From: JBCBXA01 sp039816825 | GTDB lineage: Bacteria > Pseudomonadota > Alphaproteobacteria > Rhizobiales > Rhizobiaceae | DNA: 64,000 bases | Reading direction: 5' to 3' | NCBI GenBank assembly: GCA_039816825.1 | Contig: JBCBXA010000003.1 | Span: 1 to 64,000 of the forward strand | In this document: positions 35,539-45,679 of the stretch, in pieces | Layout of the letters: the number at the start of each line of letters is the position of its first letter | How positions within the stretch are numbered: the first letter of the stretch is position 1 | The notes under the pieces: model-generated | Database searches by the model: none | Told to the model about the DNA's origin: nothing | Seen by the model: only the letters and a program-made list of their open reading frames with translations | Position numbers and translations under genes: made by a program

Positions 35539-37590
35539 TCATCTCCGGAACTGTGACAGAGCGCGTCTGGTGTCGCGCGTGGAGAGATGTTGATCGAGCG
35601 TTGCGAAGATCGTTCTTGCCTGCGACTTGCGCCCAAGATGGTAGTGCGACCATCCACGCAGCATTGAGAGATCACGAGGCTCGGACACCATCTGGCGGCG
35701 CAGATTTAGGGAGTAGAGTGAAGCTGCGTAGTCGCGGCGGTTGAATGCCGCCCGGGCGCGCTGGGTGAGAGCTTCGACGGATATCGTGCGTCTTTGATCG
35801 GCGGTGAGGCCTTCGTTCCGAGCCGCGTTGAGCGCCTGCTCCGTGTGGCCGGAGCGAAGTGCGGCCAGCGCAGTCCCATAGGCCGAATCCCGGCGATTGC
35901 GACCGGCCTGCGCCCGACCGGAAGCCTCAAACGCAATGGCGGCTTCTGCCGGGCGTTCGGCCAGCAGAAGGCACCAACCCTTCATCTGCAACAGGTCAGC
36001 ACTGAGTTTCTGGCGCTTTGCGATCAGACGCAGGCATGTGGCGTGATCCCCCCGGTCATGGGCGGCGACGATGGGATTGATCCTGCCGCGCGAAGTGACG
36101 CGGCGGCGGGTTGCTGCCGTTGATTTCACACTACCGGTGGTCTCGACCTTGGACGCCGCTTGATGCTCCCTGAGCAACTGCGCCAGGCGGGGGTGTTGCG
36201 AGCCGTACCGAGCCGCAATGGCTTCTGCCGCTGCCTCATCATTGGTCGCAAAGTGAGCAAGCATGTGCCCGAATAGACGGCTGTCGCTCGGCTCCCACTG
36301 ATTGGCCTTTGCGAACCAAACTTTGGCCGCCGGGTATTGGCGCACATTGTAGGCGTACCAGGCCAGGGCCTCAGCCCCGACGGCGGAGCGAAGCCCGGTG
36401 GTGGCTTCACTCACGGCCTGCAGCAGATCAGAAGCGATCACGCGGGGCGGTTCGCCGTAAAGTTCGTCGCCCACCAGGTCGATGAAGCGATGACCGAGAT
36501 CATCGTTTTGGGTCCATAGCGGCTTCACGAGTGTCAGCGCGGCCTGTCTGGGCAGGTCTCTGCTGGCGAGCCGCATGGTCGCGTCCATGGAAGTGAGCGC
36601 GAGCACCAGACCTTCAACAGTCTTGAGATCGGTCTTTCCCAGCGACCGCGCCCGATTGAACCAGCGCTGCGCTGCCACTGGTTCTGACTTGGCTATATAG
36701 AACCAACCCAGCAGGGCGGCATCGTCTGCCCGCTGTGGCGACGAAGTCTCTTCTCCGTCTGCCAGGGCTGCACTCTCAAAACGCTCCAGATCTGCGGCGC
36801 GCAGTTCCGGATCCGGCGTGCCTGCGGCACTCGCAACCAATCGTCTTCGAACGATCTCAAGCCGAAAAATCTTGGCCACGTTTGGATCAATGTGCGCTCC
36901 ATGGTCGTCGATCAGAGTTGTAATCGGACCGACACCGAGAATTTCCAGGCCCTTGGACAGCGTGGAGCGCTGAAGTTCGCGGTCCGGGAAGTCCATCAGC
37001 AAGGAGGTATAGTCCTCAATCGCTTGGCCGCTCTGCCCGGTAAGGGCCTGAGCGCGAGCAACCCTCCAGCGAAGATCAATGTCACTTTGCAGCACATTGC
37101 CGGAAAGGGTTCTGGAAAGGCTCAGAACATCTGTCCACCGATCGGCCTCATCGGCGGCCACGATGCGAAGTCTAGCTGCCTTGTTGGCCACTTTCTCGCG
37201 CAGTTCGGCGCTTGGGCGCCAACCGGGCTGTCGCGTAACCCGCTCACGCATTGCGCGGTTGATGCCGTCCAGATCGTCGTCAGCATAGAGTGCCCAAAGC
37301 TGTTTTTCGTCGCCGGACTGAACAAGAGCTTCGGGAGACAGCGGTGCGCTCCAACCAGGGTGAAAGGCACGGAGGCGCGCGATCTCTTTCTGGTAGTTTT
37401 GCATCTCACCGCGCGACGCATAGTACCGCAGAGCTGCCAGATCCGGCGCATGTGCCCCAACGCCTTCATGGAGAACGAGAGGCGTTGGCAAAGCGCCGGC
37501 ACCCTGCTGTGAAACCTGAGCGAAGGCGACCCCGGACACGATGGTGGCGGTGGCAATGGACGCCAGAAGAAGCTGTGAACACCGGATCAT
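35539..37590 (-). CDS. TPR-repeat protein of the cellulose operon, no beta-barrel
   Basis: Exported 683-residue protein: a signal peptide (ending GVAFAQ near residue 25), then helical repeats of tetratricopeptide type throughout, for example ALLGWFYIAKSEPVAAQRWF and AEALAWYAYNVRQYPAAKVW. The position after bcsB is where BcsC stands in enterobacteria, but BcsC's C-terminal outer-membrane barrel is absent, and a basic segment (TRRRVTSRGR) splits the repeats near residue 525. It may be the periplasmic scaffold of the export complex. The ATG at 37590 overlaps the bcsB stop (ATGA). Confidence 0.7.
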   Translation of the reverse strand: MIRCSQLLLASIATATIVSGVAFAQVSQQGAGALPTPLVLHEGVGAHAPDLAALRYYASRGEMQNYQKEIARLRAFHPGWSAPLSPEALVQSGDEKQLWALYADDDLDGINRAMRERVTRQPGWRPSAELREKVANKAARLRIVAADEADRWTDVLSLSRTLSGNVLQSDIDLRWRVARAQALTGQSGQAIEDYTSLLMDFPDRELQRSTLSKGLEILGVGPITTLIDDHGAHIDPNVAKIFRLEIVRRRLVASAAGTPDPELRAADLERFESAALADGEETSSPQRADDAALLGWFYIAKSEPVAAQRWFNRARSLGKTDLKTVEGLVLALTSMDATMRLASRDLPRQAALTLVKPLWTQNDDLGHRFIDLVGDELYGEPPRVIASDLLQAVSEATTGLRSAVGAEALAWYAYNVRQYPAAKVWFAKANQWEPSDSRLFGHMLAHFATNDEAAAEAIAARYGSQHPRLAQLLREHQAASKVETTGSVKSTAATRRRVTSRGRINPIVAAHDRGDHATCLRLIAKRQKLSADLLQMKGWCLLLAERPAEAAIAFEASGRAQAGRNRRDSAYGTALAALRSGHTEQALNAARNEGLTADQRRTISVEALTQRARAAFNRRDYAASLYSLNLRRQMVSEPRDLSMLRGWSHYHLGRKSQARTIFATLDQHLSTRDTRRALSQFRR

Positions 37591-40040
37591 GACTGCGCCT
37601 CTTCTCCGGAACTTTCGACCGTGCCGTGGGATCGCCCGGAGACCCGCAATATGCCCTGTGTCAGCGCGCCGAATACGACCATGATCAGGACGAATCCGAG
37701 GGCATAGGAAAACGGATTGCGCGACATCCATCCGGCAGCCAAAAGCACCTCATTGCGGACCGAGAACTGCGAAGACATGATCCGGCTGGTGGTCGGGGCG
37801 ACCGAGGCGGTGACCGTCTGGTCGAGATTGTTGAATGCAAGCGTCTCGACATTCGAAACGCCCAGCAGACGGTCGCTGCGCATCTTGTTGATCAGTCCAA
37901 CAGACCCACCGGCCAGCTGCCGATCCTCAGGCGCCGTCACAATTGTCCATGCGCCTGATTGGCCATTAGGGGATGCGATCTGGCGAACGGTCAGATGCTG
38001 ACCGCCGATGGTCTGGGACTGATAGTTCGTCGATGGCTGCGAACGGTCTTCCCACAATGAGGAGATCGCGCCGGAAAAGCCGCCGGCCTCACCTTCAGAA
38101 GGGCTCGCGGAAGCCGAGCCAATAATGGCGTCCAGAAGAGTGGTCGAGTCCTGTGTCGGCGCCCCGGCCAGAGGAGCGAAGGTCACATCGACCGCTGGCG
38201 CGTCGGTTCGCGGAAGCGCTGCGTGATCGGTCGTATTCTCCGCGCCCGGCACGGTGTGTTCAGCGGGCAGTTGTAGACCGAGATAGGCCGACGTCTGAGA
38301 GGACAGAACCGACAAAGTGCCAACGATGATGGCGTTGGTCATGGTCATGTCTGCAGTGGCGAAACGCGGGCGCAATGAAAGCACGTCCCCCGCCTGCAGG
38401 CTAAGATGCAGCGCGGTGGCCATCGCGGCCGTCAATGATCCGGCGGTTGGCACAGGCACCACAAGGCTGATCGGGCCGCCCGCCACACTGCGGTCGGCAT
38501 AGGGAAAGCCAGTGCGCAGGGTCAGCGCCAGATTTGGAAGTGTTTTGGCCTCGGCCAACCGCCCAAAACTGAGCGATGTCGTGCCCGACAGAGCAAAGCG
38601 AGCCGGTGGATCGATCCTCTGCCGTGGATCGCATGTCACATCGTGCGGCGCGGCGACGGCAGCTTCCAGTTCGATACGGTTTTCACCAGGTCGGAAGAAG
38701 CGCAAGGGCAGCTCAACTTCCTTGTTGCGCAGCGTCTTTGGCACTGCCGACGCAAGCTTCAGCGATGCAACGGGCTGGTCGTTGACGCGGACGCGCAGCT
38801 GCGCATCCGGTGACAGACCGCCAGCATGGGCTGCGTTGATCGACAGTGTGGCAACACCATAGTCTGCCGAATAAAAGTCGGTCGGCATGTCGAAGGTTGC
38901 TTCTGTCCGAAACTGCCGCCCATTGAACGGACGTGTGACCGAGCCGGCCTCGGCAAGCGTGAAGGACGAATAGCTTTTGACCCTTGGGCGCGCCAAATGC
39001 GTCCGGACTATTTTTGCCGGAGAAGCCGTGTTGGTAGCCGTGCCCCGGGGGACGAAAAGAAGTGGTCGCGCGCCATCGCCACGTGAAATCACGACGGGCT
39101 TTGACACGCCGAGATCAGTGGCGGGCACCAAATCCGGAAAGGCTGAACTCAATTCAGCGGATGAGCCGATAAAGACATCAAATCCGGCATCGGCTTCGGC
39201 CTGCGCTTTGGTCGAAGACGGATCAAGGAAGGCGACCTTGGGTTGCTGATAGCCGCCGGCTAGAACGATTTGCGCCAGCAGTTCATGCAACACACCAAAA
39301 CTCTGTTCCGAGAGCATGGCCGCTTCGGCGGCGTGAACTCTTATGGGCAGCGCGCCCTCTAGATCGGTTGGCAAACCCATAAGCTGCGAAAGATCGCCGG
39401 TGGAGCCAACCTTGGGTGCGCGCGCGGGAAGACCCTCACCCGCGCTGACCTCAAAGCCCGTTCTTGCCAGATCGACATCTGTCCAAAGTTCGTAAACACC
39501 AGCCACAGAACAGTTGATCCGATGACGCTGATCCACAATCATGGAGACCAGATTGCCGCCGGGGCGCAGAAGGCCCTCGGGCAAGGCAAACTCCAGCTCC
39601 CCATAGCCACCGACATGGCGCAGGGCCGAAGCACCGATCTGATGACCGTTGATCACAATGGCCACGGTCGAACGCTCAGGCATAACGGCGATCGAATTCA
39701 GGAATGCAAGCCTGAAAACGGTGGGCTGATCGGACTGTTGCGCCGTGAGGTGGAGCGTCCACAGACGCTGATCGATCTCGCCAGAAAATCGGTGCCCGTC
39801 GGCATGAAAGCCCAGAGCTCGGAAATTTCCGATGGATGACGGCACGATGGAACTGACGACGGTCGGATCAATATCAGCACCTTCCGGTGCACGATCCTTT
39901 CTGGACAGGCTCTCAACAAAGGCGAGCGTCGCATCCGCCGGGTCGGAACCGGCCGAGGCCGCCCCCGGCAGCAGCAGGCATGCCGCCGTGGCGGTTGAGA
40001 GCAAGAAGCGTGTCGGGGTCTGCACGTGCCGATCAGCCAT
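37587..40040 (-). CDS. bcsB: Cellulose synthase regulatory subunit BcsB
   Basis: Periplasmic partner of BcsA, 817 residues, held by a C-terminal membrane helix (about 770-795, VLIMVVFGALTQGIL) that completes the synthase. A signal peptide ends at GAASA near residue 31. The carbohydrate-binding and flavodoxin-like domains of the family follow (segments like FRLAFLNSIAVMPERS and LDPSSTKAQAEADAGFDVFIG). The start at 40040 gives MADRHVQTP and overlaps bcsA by eight bases; the longer upstream frame is antisense-like sequence within bcsA. Confidence 0.9.
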   Translation of the reverse strand: MADRHVQTPTRFLLSTATAACLLLPGAASAGSDPADATLAFVESLSRKDRAPEGADIDPTVVSSIVPSSIGNFRALGFHADGHRFSGEIDQRLWTLHLTAQQSDQPTVFRLAFLNSIAVMPERSTVAIVINGHQIGASALRHVGGYGELEFALPEGLLRPGGNLVSMIVDQRHRINCSVAGVYELWTDVDLARTGFEVSAGEGLPARAPKVGSTGDLSQLMGLPTDLEGALPIRVHAAEAAMLSEQSFGVLHELLAQIVLAGGYQQPKVAFLDPSSTKAQAEADAGFDVFIGSSAELSSAFPDLVPATDLGVSKPVVISRGDGARPLLFVPRGTATNTASPAKIVRTHLARPRVKSYSSFTLAEAGSVTRPFNGRQFRTEATFDMPTDFYSADYGVATLSINAAHAGGLSPDAQLRVRVNDQPVASLKLASAVPKTLRNKEVELPLRFFRPGENRIELEAAVAAPHDVTCDPRQRIDPPARFALSGTTSLSFGRLAEAKTLPNLALTLRTGFPYADRSVAGGPISLVVPVPTAGSLTAAMATALHLSLQAGDVLSLRPRFATADMTMTNAIIVGTLSVLSSQTSAYLGLQLPAEHTVPGAENTTDHAALPRTDAPAVDVTFAPLAGAPTQDSTTLLDAIIGSASASPSEGEAGGFSGAISSLWEDRSQPSTNYQSQTIGGQHLTVRQIASPNGQSGAWTIVTAPEDRQLAGGSVGLINKMRSDRLLGVSNVETLAFNNLDQTVTASVAPTTSRIMSSQFSVRNEVLLAAGWMSRNPFSYALGFVLIMVVFGALTQGILRVSGRSHGTVESSGEEAQS

Positions 40041-42357
40041 TGTGCAGCTCCGCCACGAGCGCGTTGAAATCATGGGTGGAGAAGTCAGCTCTAGACGGAC
40101 CCGCTTGCGGACGAAGAAACGTGGGCTCAACAGCCTTTTCCGACGGGCGCCATTGCAGGATGGCGCGGAGGGCCCGCAAGGGATGGATAATGAACCACCG
40201 AAACACCAATGCCGAACCAAAGGTGATTGAGCGCCCTGCCCGCCGCGCGTTGCGCATAGCGTTGAAGCGCGCCGCTGTCGGGTACATCAGGTCAGCCATG
40301 GCGCGGTAGTCTGCTGCCGACAGCTGCTCGAAAGAGCCAGCCAGAGTGAGGCCCTTTGCGCTGCAGTCTACATGAGTGAGGCGCAACTGAAGCGAAGCGG
40401 CCTGCGTCCCTGCACGGTGCATTGCGAACGCGACGGGGATCAGATCACCCTTCTCAGGCAAACTGATCTCACCCACCTGCGGGACACGGATGGACAGGCC
40501 GCCAAGCCCGCAATCTTCGATATGAGCCTTCGCCTTGGTGTCACCGAGACGAACAAGCGCCGGCCTTTCACTGGGTAATCGATAACCGGACCGAAGCTCG
40601 GGCCGCTCCACCACGACACCCAATGCAACACCGGCGATGACGAGGTTGAATGTGGCCCAGACAGCGACCACCGCAAGAAGCTCATCAACAGGCCCACCGG
40701 TGAACAGGCGCCAGAAGGCAAAGCCCGTCGTCACGGCAATCAGACCAAAGAAGGCGATGAACGGCCATGCCAGGTTCGACAGGTGTTCGCGCTCAACACT
40801 GAGGCCTTTGTCAGTCACCTTGAAACTGGGTGCGCCCGGTCTCAGCAGGACAGAGCCAATGGCGCCCAGCAGATGTATCGACTGGATGTACTCGTAGATC
40901 TCGGAGATCCAGGGCCAGCGCAGCGTGCCGTACAGGTGGTTCTGCAGGATGACATTGGCGGCCATGAACACGGTGGTGAAGGCCAGAAACTCCTGCAGGT
41001 TGGCCTCAAAAATCTGTAGGCCAAACAGGATGTAGAGCACCGGCGCGAGCATGAATGTCAGGCGCGCGAAAGGGAACAGCCAGAACAGGCCGCTCGACGT
41101 GTAGCCGATGCGCTGGCCCAAAGTCAGGCCACGCTTGAGCAGGGGGCGCTCAAAAAGGAATATCTGCAGCATGCCCTGGCACCAGCGGGTGCGCTGACCG
41201 ATGAAACTGGCAAAGGTCTCAGGCTGAAGACCCGCAATAAGCGGCTGGTCGAGGTAAACCGACTCCCATCCCTTTGCATGGAGATTGAGGGCGGTTTCGC
41301 AATCTTCGGTGATGCTTTTTCCGCTGAAGCCGCCCACAGACGCGAGGGCCTTTCGCGACAACAGGGCCGCTGAACCGCAGAAGAAGCTTGCGTTCCACTT
41401 GTCGAGACCACGCTGGACCATCGAGTAGAACATCTCGTTCTCGGCGGGCATGCGCTCAAACGTATCCAGGTTCCGTTCAAGCGGATCCGGGTTCACAAAC
41501 GAATGAGGTGTCTGAACCAGAAACAGGCGGTCGTTCTGGAAGAAAAAGCCGGCCGTCTGAAGCAGGAAATCCTGTACCGGCGCGTGGTCGGCATCCAGCA
41601 CGAGAATGAGGTCGCCTTTGGTGCGCGGAAACGCGGCATTGAGGTTGCCGGCCTTGGCCGACTTGTTCTCCGCACGGGTGAGATATTGCACCCCAAAGTC
41701 CGCACAAAGAGCTTTCAGTTCCTCGTGCCGAGCCAGGGCGGCAGCCCGGGCCCGCGGATCTGAAGCGGTCCGCTTTTCGTGTGTGCCACCGTCATCAAGG
41801 AGATAAATCTCTATCTTGTCATCCGGATACTCCATGTTGGCTGCGGCAGCCAATGTGGCCGAAAGTAGATCAGTCGGCTCATTGTATGTCGGCACATAGA
41901 CATCGATTGAAGGCCACTGACCCTTGTCTTTCGGCAAAGGCGCGGCTTTGCGGTCAATAGGGTCGCTAACGATGAACAGGTTGATGGCCAGCATGGACAC
42001 CGAGTAGATCTCGGCAGCCAGCAGCATGACGCCGGGTATGAAATTCGCCAGCTCGTCCGTGGGCGGCAATGTCGACGTCGCGCGCCACCAAATGTACCGA
42101 AAGATCAGCAGCCCGCCGATAGACACCATGATGAGGCGGAACGTGCCGCCGAGCTTGAGCAAATAGATGCAGAACATGGCCGTCAGACCAACCACACCAA
42201 GCATCGCTTGCGACTGAAGGCCCACAGGCTGGGCCGCAATGGCACACATAAGGAGCGCCAGCACCAACCACAGGCACTTCTGCAGCAACATGGTTGTGCC
42301 TTGCGTCTTCGCTCGCTTCATGCCCGGCCTGCCCCGCCATAGTTCAAAATGTCCCAT
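40033..42357 (-). CDS. bcsA: Cellulose synthase catalytic subunit BcsA
   Basis: Inner-membrane glycosyltransferase making beta-1,4-glucan from UDP-glucose, 774 residues. The processive GT2 motifs are all present: YLLDDGGT, DADH, TEDCETA and QRTRW. Helices flank the catalytic domain. A C-terminal PilZ domain (about 590-690) has the c-di-GMP arginine motif RPELR, but the second motif reads EDCGLGG, with glycine in place of the usual serine. The start is uncertain between 42357, 42321 and 42291. First gene of bcsA-bcsB-TPR-bcsN. Confidence 0.93.
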   Translation of the reverse strand: MGHFELWRGRPGMKRAKTQGTTMLLQKCLWLVLALLMCAIAAQPVGLQSQAMLGVVGLTAMFCIYLLKLGGTFRLIMVSIGGLLIFRYIWWRATSTLPPTDELANFIPGVMLLAAEIYSVSMLAINLFIVSDPIDRKAAPLPKDKGQWPSIDVYVPTYNEPTDLLSATLAAAANMEYPDDKIEIYLLDDGGTHEKRTASDPRARAAALARHEELKALCADFGVQYLTRAENKSAKAGNLNAAFPRTKGDLILVLDADHAPVQDFLLQTAGFFFQNDRLFLVQTPHSFVNPDPLERNLDTFERMPAENEMFYSMVQRGLDKWNASFFCGSAALLSRKALASVGGFSGKSITEDCETALNLHAKGWESVYLDQPLIAGLQPETFASFIGQRTRWCQGMLQIFLFERPLLKRGLTLGQRIGYTSSGLFWLFPFARLTFMLAPVLYILFGLQIFEANLQEFLAFTTVFMAANVILQNHLYGTLRWPWISEIYEYIQSIHLLGAIGSVLLRPGAPSFKVTDKGLSVEREHLSNLAWPFIAFFGLIAVTTGFAFWRLFTGGPVDELLAVVAVWATFNLVIAGVALGVVVERPELRSGYRLPSERPALVRLGDTKAKAHIEDCGLGGLSIRVPQVGEISLPEKGDLIPVAFAMHRAGTQAASLQLRLTHVDCSAKGLTLAGSFEQLSAADYRAMADLMYPTAARFNAMRNARRAGRSITFGSALVFRWFIIHPLRALRAILQWRPSEKAVEPTFLRPQAGPSRADFSTHDFNALVAELHNG

Positions 42358-42548
42358 CGGCCTTCTTGCCGCATTAATCTTAAGTGCCCCTCAAAAGGCG
42401 TGGTTAACGGTCGGTGTCAGTCCTGATCAGATGGGGCGCCACTTCGGCTGAGTGACGTTTGGGAATTTACCGCTAGCCAGAGGACGCAATATGCCTAAGG
42501 TGGCTGATCCAACCCGTGCACGCGGGTGGTGATGAAAGGGAGACATCC

Positions 42549-43553
42549 ATGATTAAAGCTATGAAGACGGTCGCGCTGGCAGCCGTCGCCAGTCTGGCGC
42601 TGGCCACTCAAGTGGTCGCGCAGGACATAAAGTTCTTCACAATCGGCACCGGCGGAACCGCCTTCACCTACTACCCGGTGGGCGGTGTGATCGCCAACGC
42701 GATCTCCAAGCCTCCCGGATCACGCGAGTGTGGCGAAGGCGGCTCGTGCGGCGTGGAAGGCCTGATTGCCTCCGCCGTGTCTTCGCGCGGTTCGGTGGAC
42801 AATGTGAACGCCATCATCTCTGGCCTTCGCAATTCCGGCTTCGCGCAGTCTGACGTGGCTTACTGGGCTTACACCGGCACCGGTACCATGGAAGGCAAGG
42901 AGCCAGCCTCCGATCTGCGTTCCATTGCAGCCCTGTATGACGAGCACATTCACCTCGTCACGCTGGAAAGCACCGGCATCAACTCGGTTGCCGATCTCAA
43001 GGGCAAGCGCGTCTCCGTCGATGAGCCAGGCTCTGGCACCTATGTGGATGCAGGCCTGATCCTCGAGGCTGCAGGCCTGTCGTTTGACGACATCACCGAA
43101 GAAAACCTAAAGGGCGCAGCCGCCACCGAAGCTCTCCGCAACGGTCGCATTGATGCGCTGTTCGTCGTCGCCGGCTACCCAACGGGTGCCGTGGTGGAAC
43201 TCGCTGCCGCTGCTGACGCGAAGATCGTGCCCATTGATGGCGATGTGGCAGCCGCTCTGACCGAAAACTACGGCTTCTTCTCCGCGTCGGACATTCCAGC
43301 TGGCACCTATGAAGGTGTGGACGGTGTGACCACGGTGGCCGTTGGTGCCCAGTGGCTCACCAGTGCCAATGAAGATGAAGAACTCATCTACAACATCACC
43401 AAGGCGCTGTGGAACGATGAAAGCCGCAAGCTGCTGGATGTTGGCCACGCCAAGGGCGCGTCGATCACGCCTGATACGGCCCTCAACGGCCTGGGCGTTC
43501 CGCTCCATGCCGGTGCGGAGCGCTTCTACAAAGAAGCTGGCCTGATCCAGTAA
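42549..43553 (+). CDS. TAXI-family TRAP transporter solute-binding protein
   Basis: Exported solute receptor of 334 residues. The signal peptide ends VVAQ near residue 25. The TAXI family signatures follow: FFTIGTGGTAFTYYPVGG at the start of the mature protein, then VDNVNAIISG, SVDEPGSGTYVDA and LFVVAGYPTGAV. It delivers an unknown solute, often a carboxylate or amino acid, to the TRAP permease encoded next. The ATG at 42549 follows AAAGGGAGA. Divergent from bcsA; a terminator-like hairpin separates it from the permease gene. Confidence 0.92.
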   Translation: MIKAMKTVALAAVASLALATQVVAQDIKFFTIGTGGTAFTYYPVGGVIANAISKPPGSRECGEGGSCGVEGLIASAVSSRGSVDNVNAIISGLRNSGFAQSDVAYWAYTGTGTMEGKEPASDLRSIAALYDEHIHLVTLESTGINSVADLKGKRVSVDEPGSGTYVDAGLILEAAGLSFDDITEENLKGAAATEALRNGRIDALFVVAGYPTGAVVELAAAADAKIVPIDGDVAAALTENYGFFSASDIPAGTYEGVDGVTTVAVGAQWLTSANEDEELIYNITKALWNDESRKLLDVGHAKGASITPDTALNGLGVPLHAGAERFYKEAGLIQ

Positions 43554-43560
43554 GACAACG

Positions 43561-43596
43561 AAGCCCGGGTACGCACAGTGCCCGGGCTTTTACTTT
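43561..43596 (+). terminator. Intercistronic terminator between TAXI receptor and permease genes
   Basis: Perfect nine-base arms (43561-43569 and 43581-43589, AAGCCCGGG/CCCGGGCTT) are followed by TTTTACTTT. This is good intrinsic terminator form, placed inside an operon, so it probably lets only part of the transcripts continue and keeps the receptor in excess of the permease. Confidence 0.7.
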
Positions 43597-43619
43597 CTGC
43601 CGTCCGGGGGGATGACGAT

Positions 43620-45644
43620 ATGAGCGACACGAAAGAACTCAGCGCTGAAGAACTTGCGCAACTTGAGCGCAAATACGACAGCGAGAGCGCCTTTCGCCAC
43701 ATGGGTGGCAAGATGGCGATGGTCGTCTCCATCGCTTTGGTGGCCATGTCGGTCTACCACTTCACAGCAGCCGGTTTCATCATCGTACGCGAGTTGCTGC
43801 ACTTCGGCATTCATCTGGCCTTTGTTCTTGGCCTCACCTTTCTGCTCTTCTCGTGGAAGAAGGACGCAGTGGTGGGCGAACCGCCCAAAGGCTGGATGTA
43901 TTTCGATGGCGTCAATCTCATCGACATCGCACTCGCGGTTTTGGCCGTGGCGGCGGCGCTCTACCTGCCTCTCCTACCCCCGGCTGAAGCAGCCGCTCGA
44001 GCGGGCAATCCCAATTTCACAGACACATTCATGGGGTCGGTGGTTCTGCTCTTCACGCTGGAGGCAGCGCGCCGTTCCATCGGCTACACCCTGCCGCTCA
44101 TCGCCGGCATCTTCATCATCTATGCCATCTACGGCAACTTCGCGCCGGGCCTTCTGAAGCATGGCGGCGTTGCCTGGGAAGGCTTTGTCGACGGCATTTA
44201 CGGCACCCAGGGCATCTATGGCATCGCCATCGGCGCGATGGCCAAATATGTGTTCCTGTTCATTCTGTTTGGCGTGCTGGCCGCGCGCATCGGGCTTGGC
44301 CAGTTGTTCATCGATCTGGCTACGGTCGCTGCGGGGCGCTTCTCGGGTGGCCCCGCCAAGGTAGCAATCTGCTCGTCGGCCTTTATGGGGTCGATCTCCG
44401 GCTCGTCGATTGCCAACACGGTGACCACTGGCGCACTGACGATCCCGGCCATGAAGAAGGTGGGCTATCCACCCCACTTTGCCGGAGCCACAGAAGCCAC
44501 AGCGTCTACGGGTGGCCAGATCACACCACCGGTGATGGGTGCAGCCGCGTTCATCATGGTGGACTTTCTAGGCATCCCGCTGCGCGACGTGTTGGCGGCG
44601 GCCCTGTTCCCGGCCTTCCTACACTATTTCGGCATCTTCATCATGGTGCACCTCGAAGCCAAGAAGCTCGGCCTTCGCGGCCTGTCCGCCGAAGAACTGC
44701 CCAAGCTGTGGCAGGTGCTGCGGCTGAACTGGCTGTCCGCCGCCCCTTTGATCATCCTAGTTTACATGATTTTGAGCGGGCGCACGCCGGACTTCGCGGC
44801 GGTCTACGCGATCATCGCCTGCGTGGTGGTCGGCTTCATCAAACCCAATGACCGCATGACTCTGCCCGGCCTGTGGGATGCACTGGCAGCGGGCGCGAGA
44901 GGTACGATTGCCATCGGTTCGGCAGCAGCCTGCGTCGGTATCATCGTTGGCGTCATCACCCTGACCGGTACCGGCTTTCGGATCGGCGCCATCGTCATTC
45001 AGACGGCCAATGATTTCGCTGCAGTGTTCGCCAACATCTGGCCCTTCAACTTCTTCGAGTTGCAGCAATGGGCTCTGTTCTTCTCGCTCGTGCTGGTGGC
45101 CATGGCATGCATCGTCATGGGCGCGGGCGTGCCCACCACAGCGACCTACATCATTCTGGTGTCGGTGACTGGAGGAGCGTTCCAAATCCTCAATGTTGAG
45201 CCACTGGTCGCGCACTTCTTCGTCTTCTATTACGGCGTGCTGGCAGACATCACGCCGCCGGTGGCGTTGGCGGCTTATGCAGCGGCGGGGATTGCGGGGT
45301 CGAACCCGTTCAAGACAGGCAACACGGCTTTCCGTCTCGGCATCGCCAAGGCGCTCGTGCCGTTTGTCTTCGTCTACTCGCCAGCGCTTCTGCTCGTGGC
45401 CGAGGGCTTCACATGGACAGCCTTTGCCATCACGCTCACCGGCGCGATGCTGGGTATCGGCGCGCTGGGCGTCGCTTTCTCGGGCTATCTGGTCGCGCCG
45501 CTCAAGCAATGGGAGCGCTGGTACGTGGCCGCGGCGTCGCTCCTGTTCATTGCACCGGGGATAACAACCATGGCCATCGGACTGGCCGCACTGGCGCCGA
45601 TAATTCTGCTTCAGATGAACCGTCGCCAAGCCGTCGCCGCCTAG
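43620..45644 (+). CDS. TRAP transporter fused permease (DctQM type, TAXI partner)
   Basis: Large inner-membrane protein of 674 residues with roughly 16-18 helices. The small and large TRAP membrane subunits are fused, as usual for TAXI systems. The DctM part shows GFVDGIYGTQGIYGIAIG, FMGSISGSSIANTVTTGAL and GGQITPPVMGAAAFIM, and a C-terminal extension (about the last 110 residues) is common in these fusions. The ATG at 43620 lies after a GGGGGG stretch. It uses ion-gradient energy, with the receptor encoded upstream. Confidence 0.92.
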   Translation: MSDTKELSAEELAQLERKYDSESAFRHMGGKMAMVVSIALVAMSVYHFTAAGFIIVRELLHFGIHLAFVLGLTFLLFSWKKDAVVGEPPKGWMYFDGVNLIDIALAVLAVAAALYLPLLPPAEAAARAGNPNFTDTFMGSVVLLFTLEAARRSIGYTLPLIAGIFIIYAIYGNFAPGLLKHGGVAWEGFVDGIYGTQGIYGIAIGAMAKYVFLFILFGVLAARIGLGQLFIDLATVAAGRFSGGPAKVAICSSAFMGSISGSSIANTVTTGALTIPAMKKVGYPPHFAGATEATASTGGQITPPVMGAAAFIMVDFLGIPLRDVLAAALFPAFLHYFGIFIMVHLEAKKLGLRGLSAEELPKLWQVLRLNWLSAAPLIILVYMILSGRTPDFAAVYAIIACVVVGFIKPNDRMTLPGLWDALAAGARGTIAIGSAAACVGIIVGVITLTGTGFRIGAIVIQTANDFAAVFANIWPFNFFELQQWALFFSLVLVAMACIVMGAGVPTTATYIILVSVTGGAFQILNVEPLVAHFFVFYYGVLADITPPVALAAYAAAGIAGSNPFKTGNTAFRLGIAKALVPFVFVYSPALLLVAEGFTWTAFAITLTGAMLGIGALGVAFSGYLVAPLKQWERWYVAAASLLFIAPGITTMAIGLAALAPIILLQMNRRQAVAA

Positions 45645-45651
45645 ACTTCAA

Positions 45652-45668
45652 AGCCCTTCACAAGGGCT
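45652..45668. terminator. Weak terminator-like hairpin between convergent genes
   Basis: Seven perfect pairs (45652-45658 with 45662-45668) enclose a three-base loop between the TRAP permease gene and the convergent diguanylate cyclase gene. Neither side has a long T run, so activity is doubtful. Confidence 0.4.
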
Positions 45669-45679
45669 CATATGCAGCG

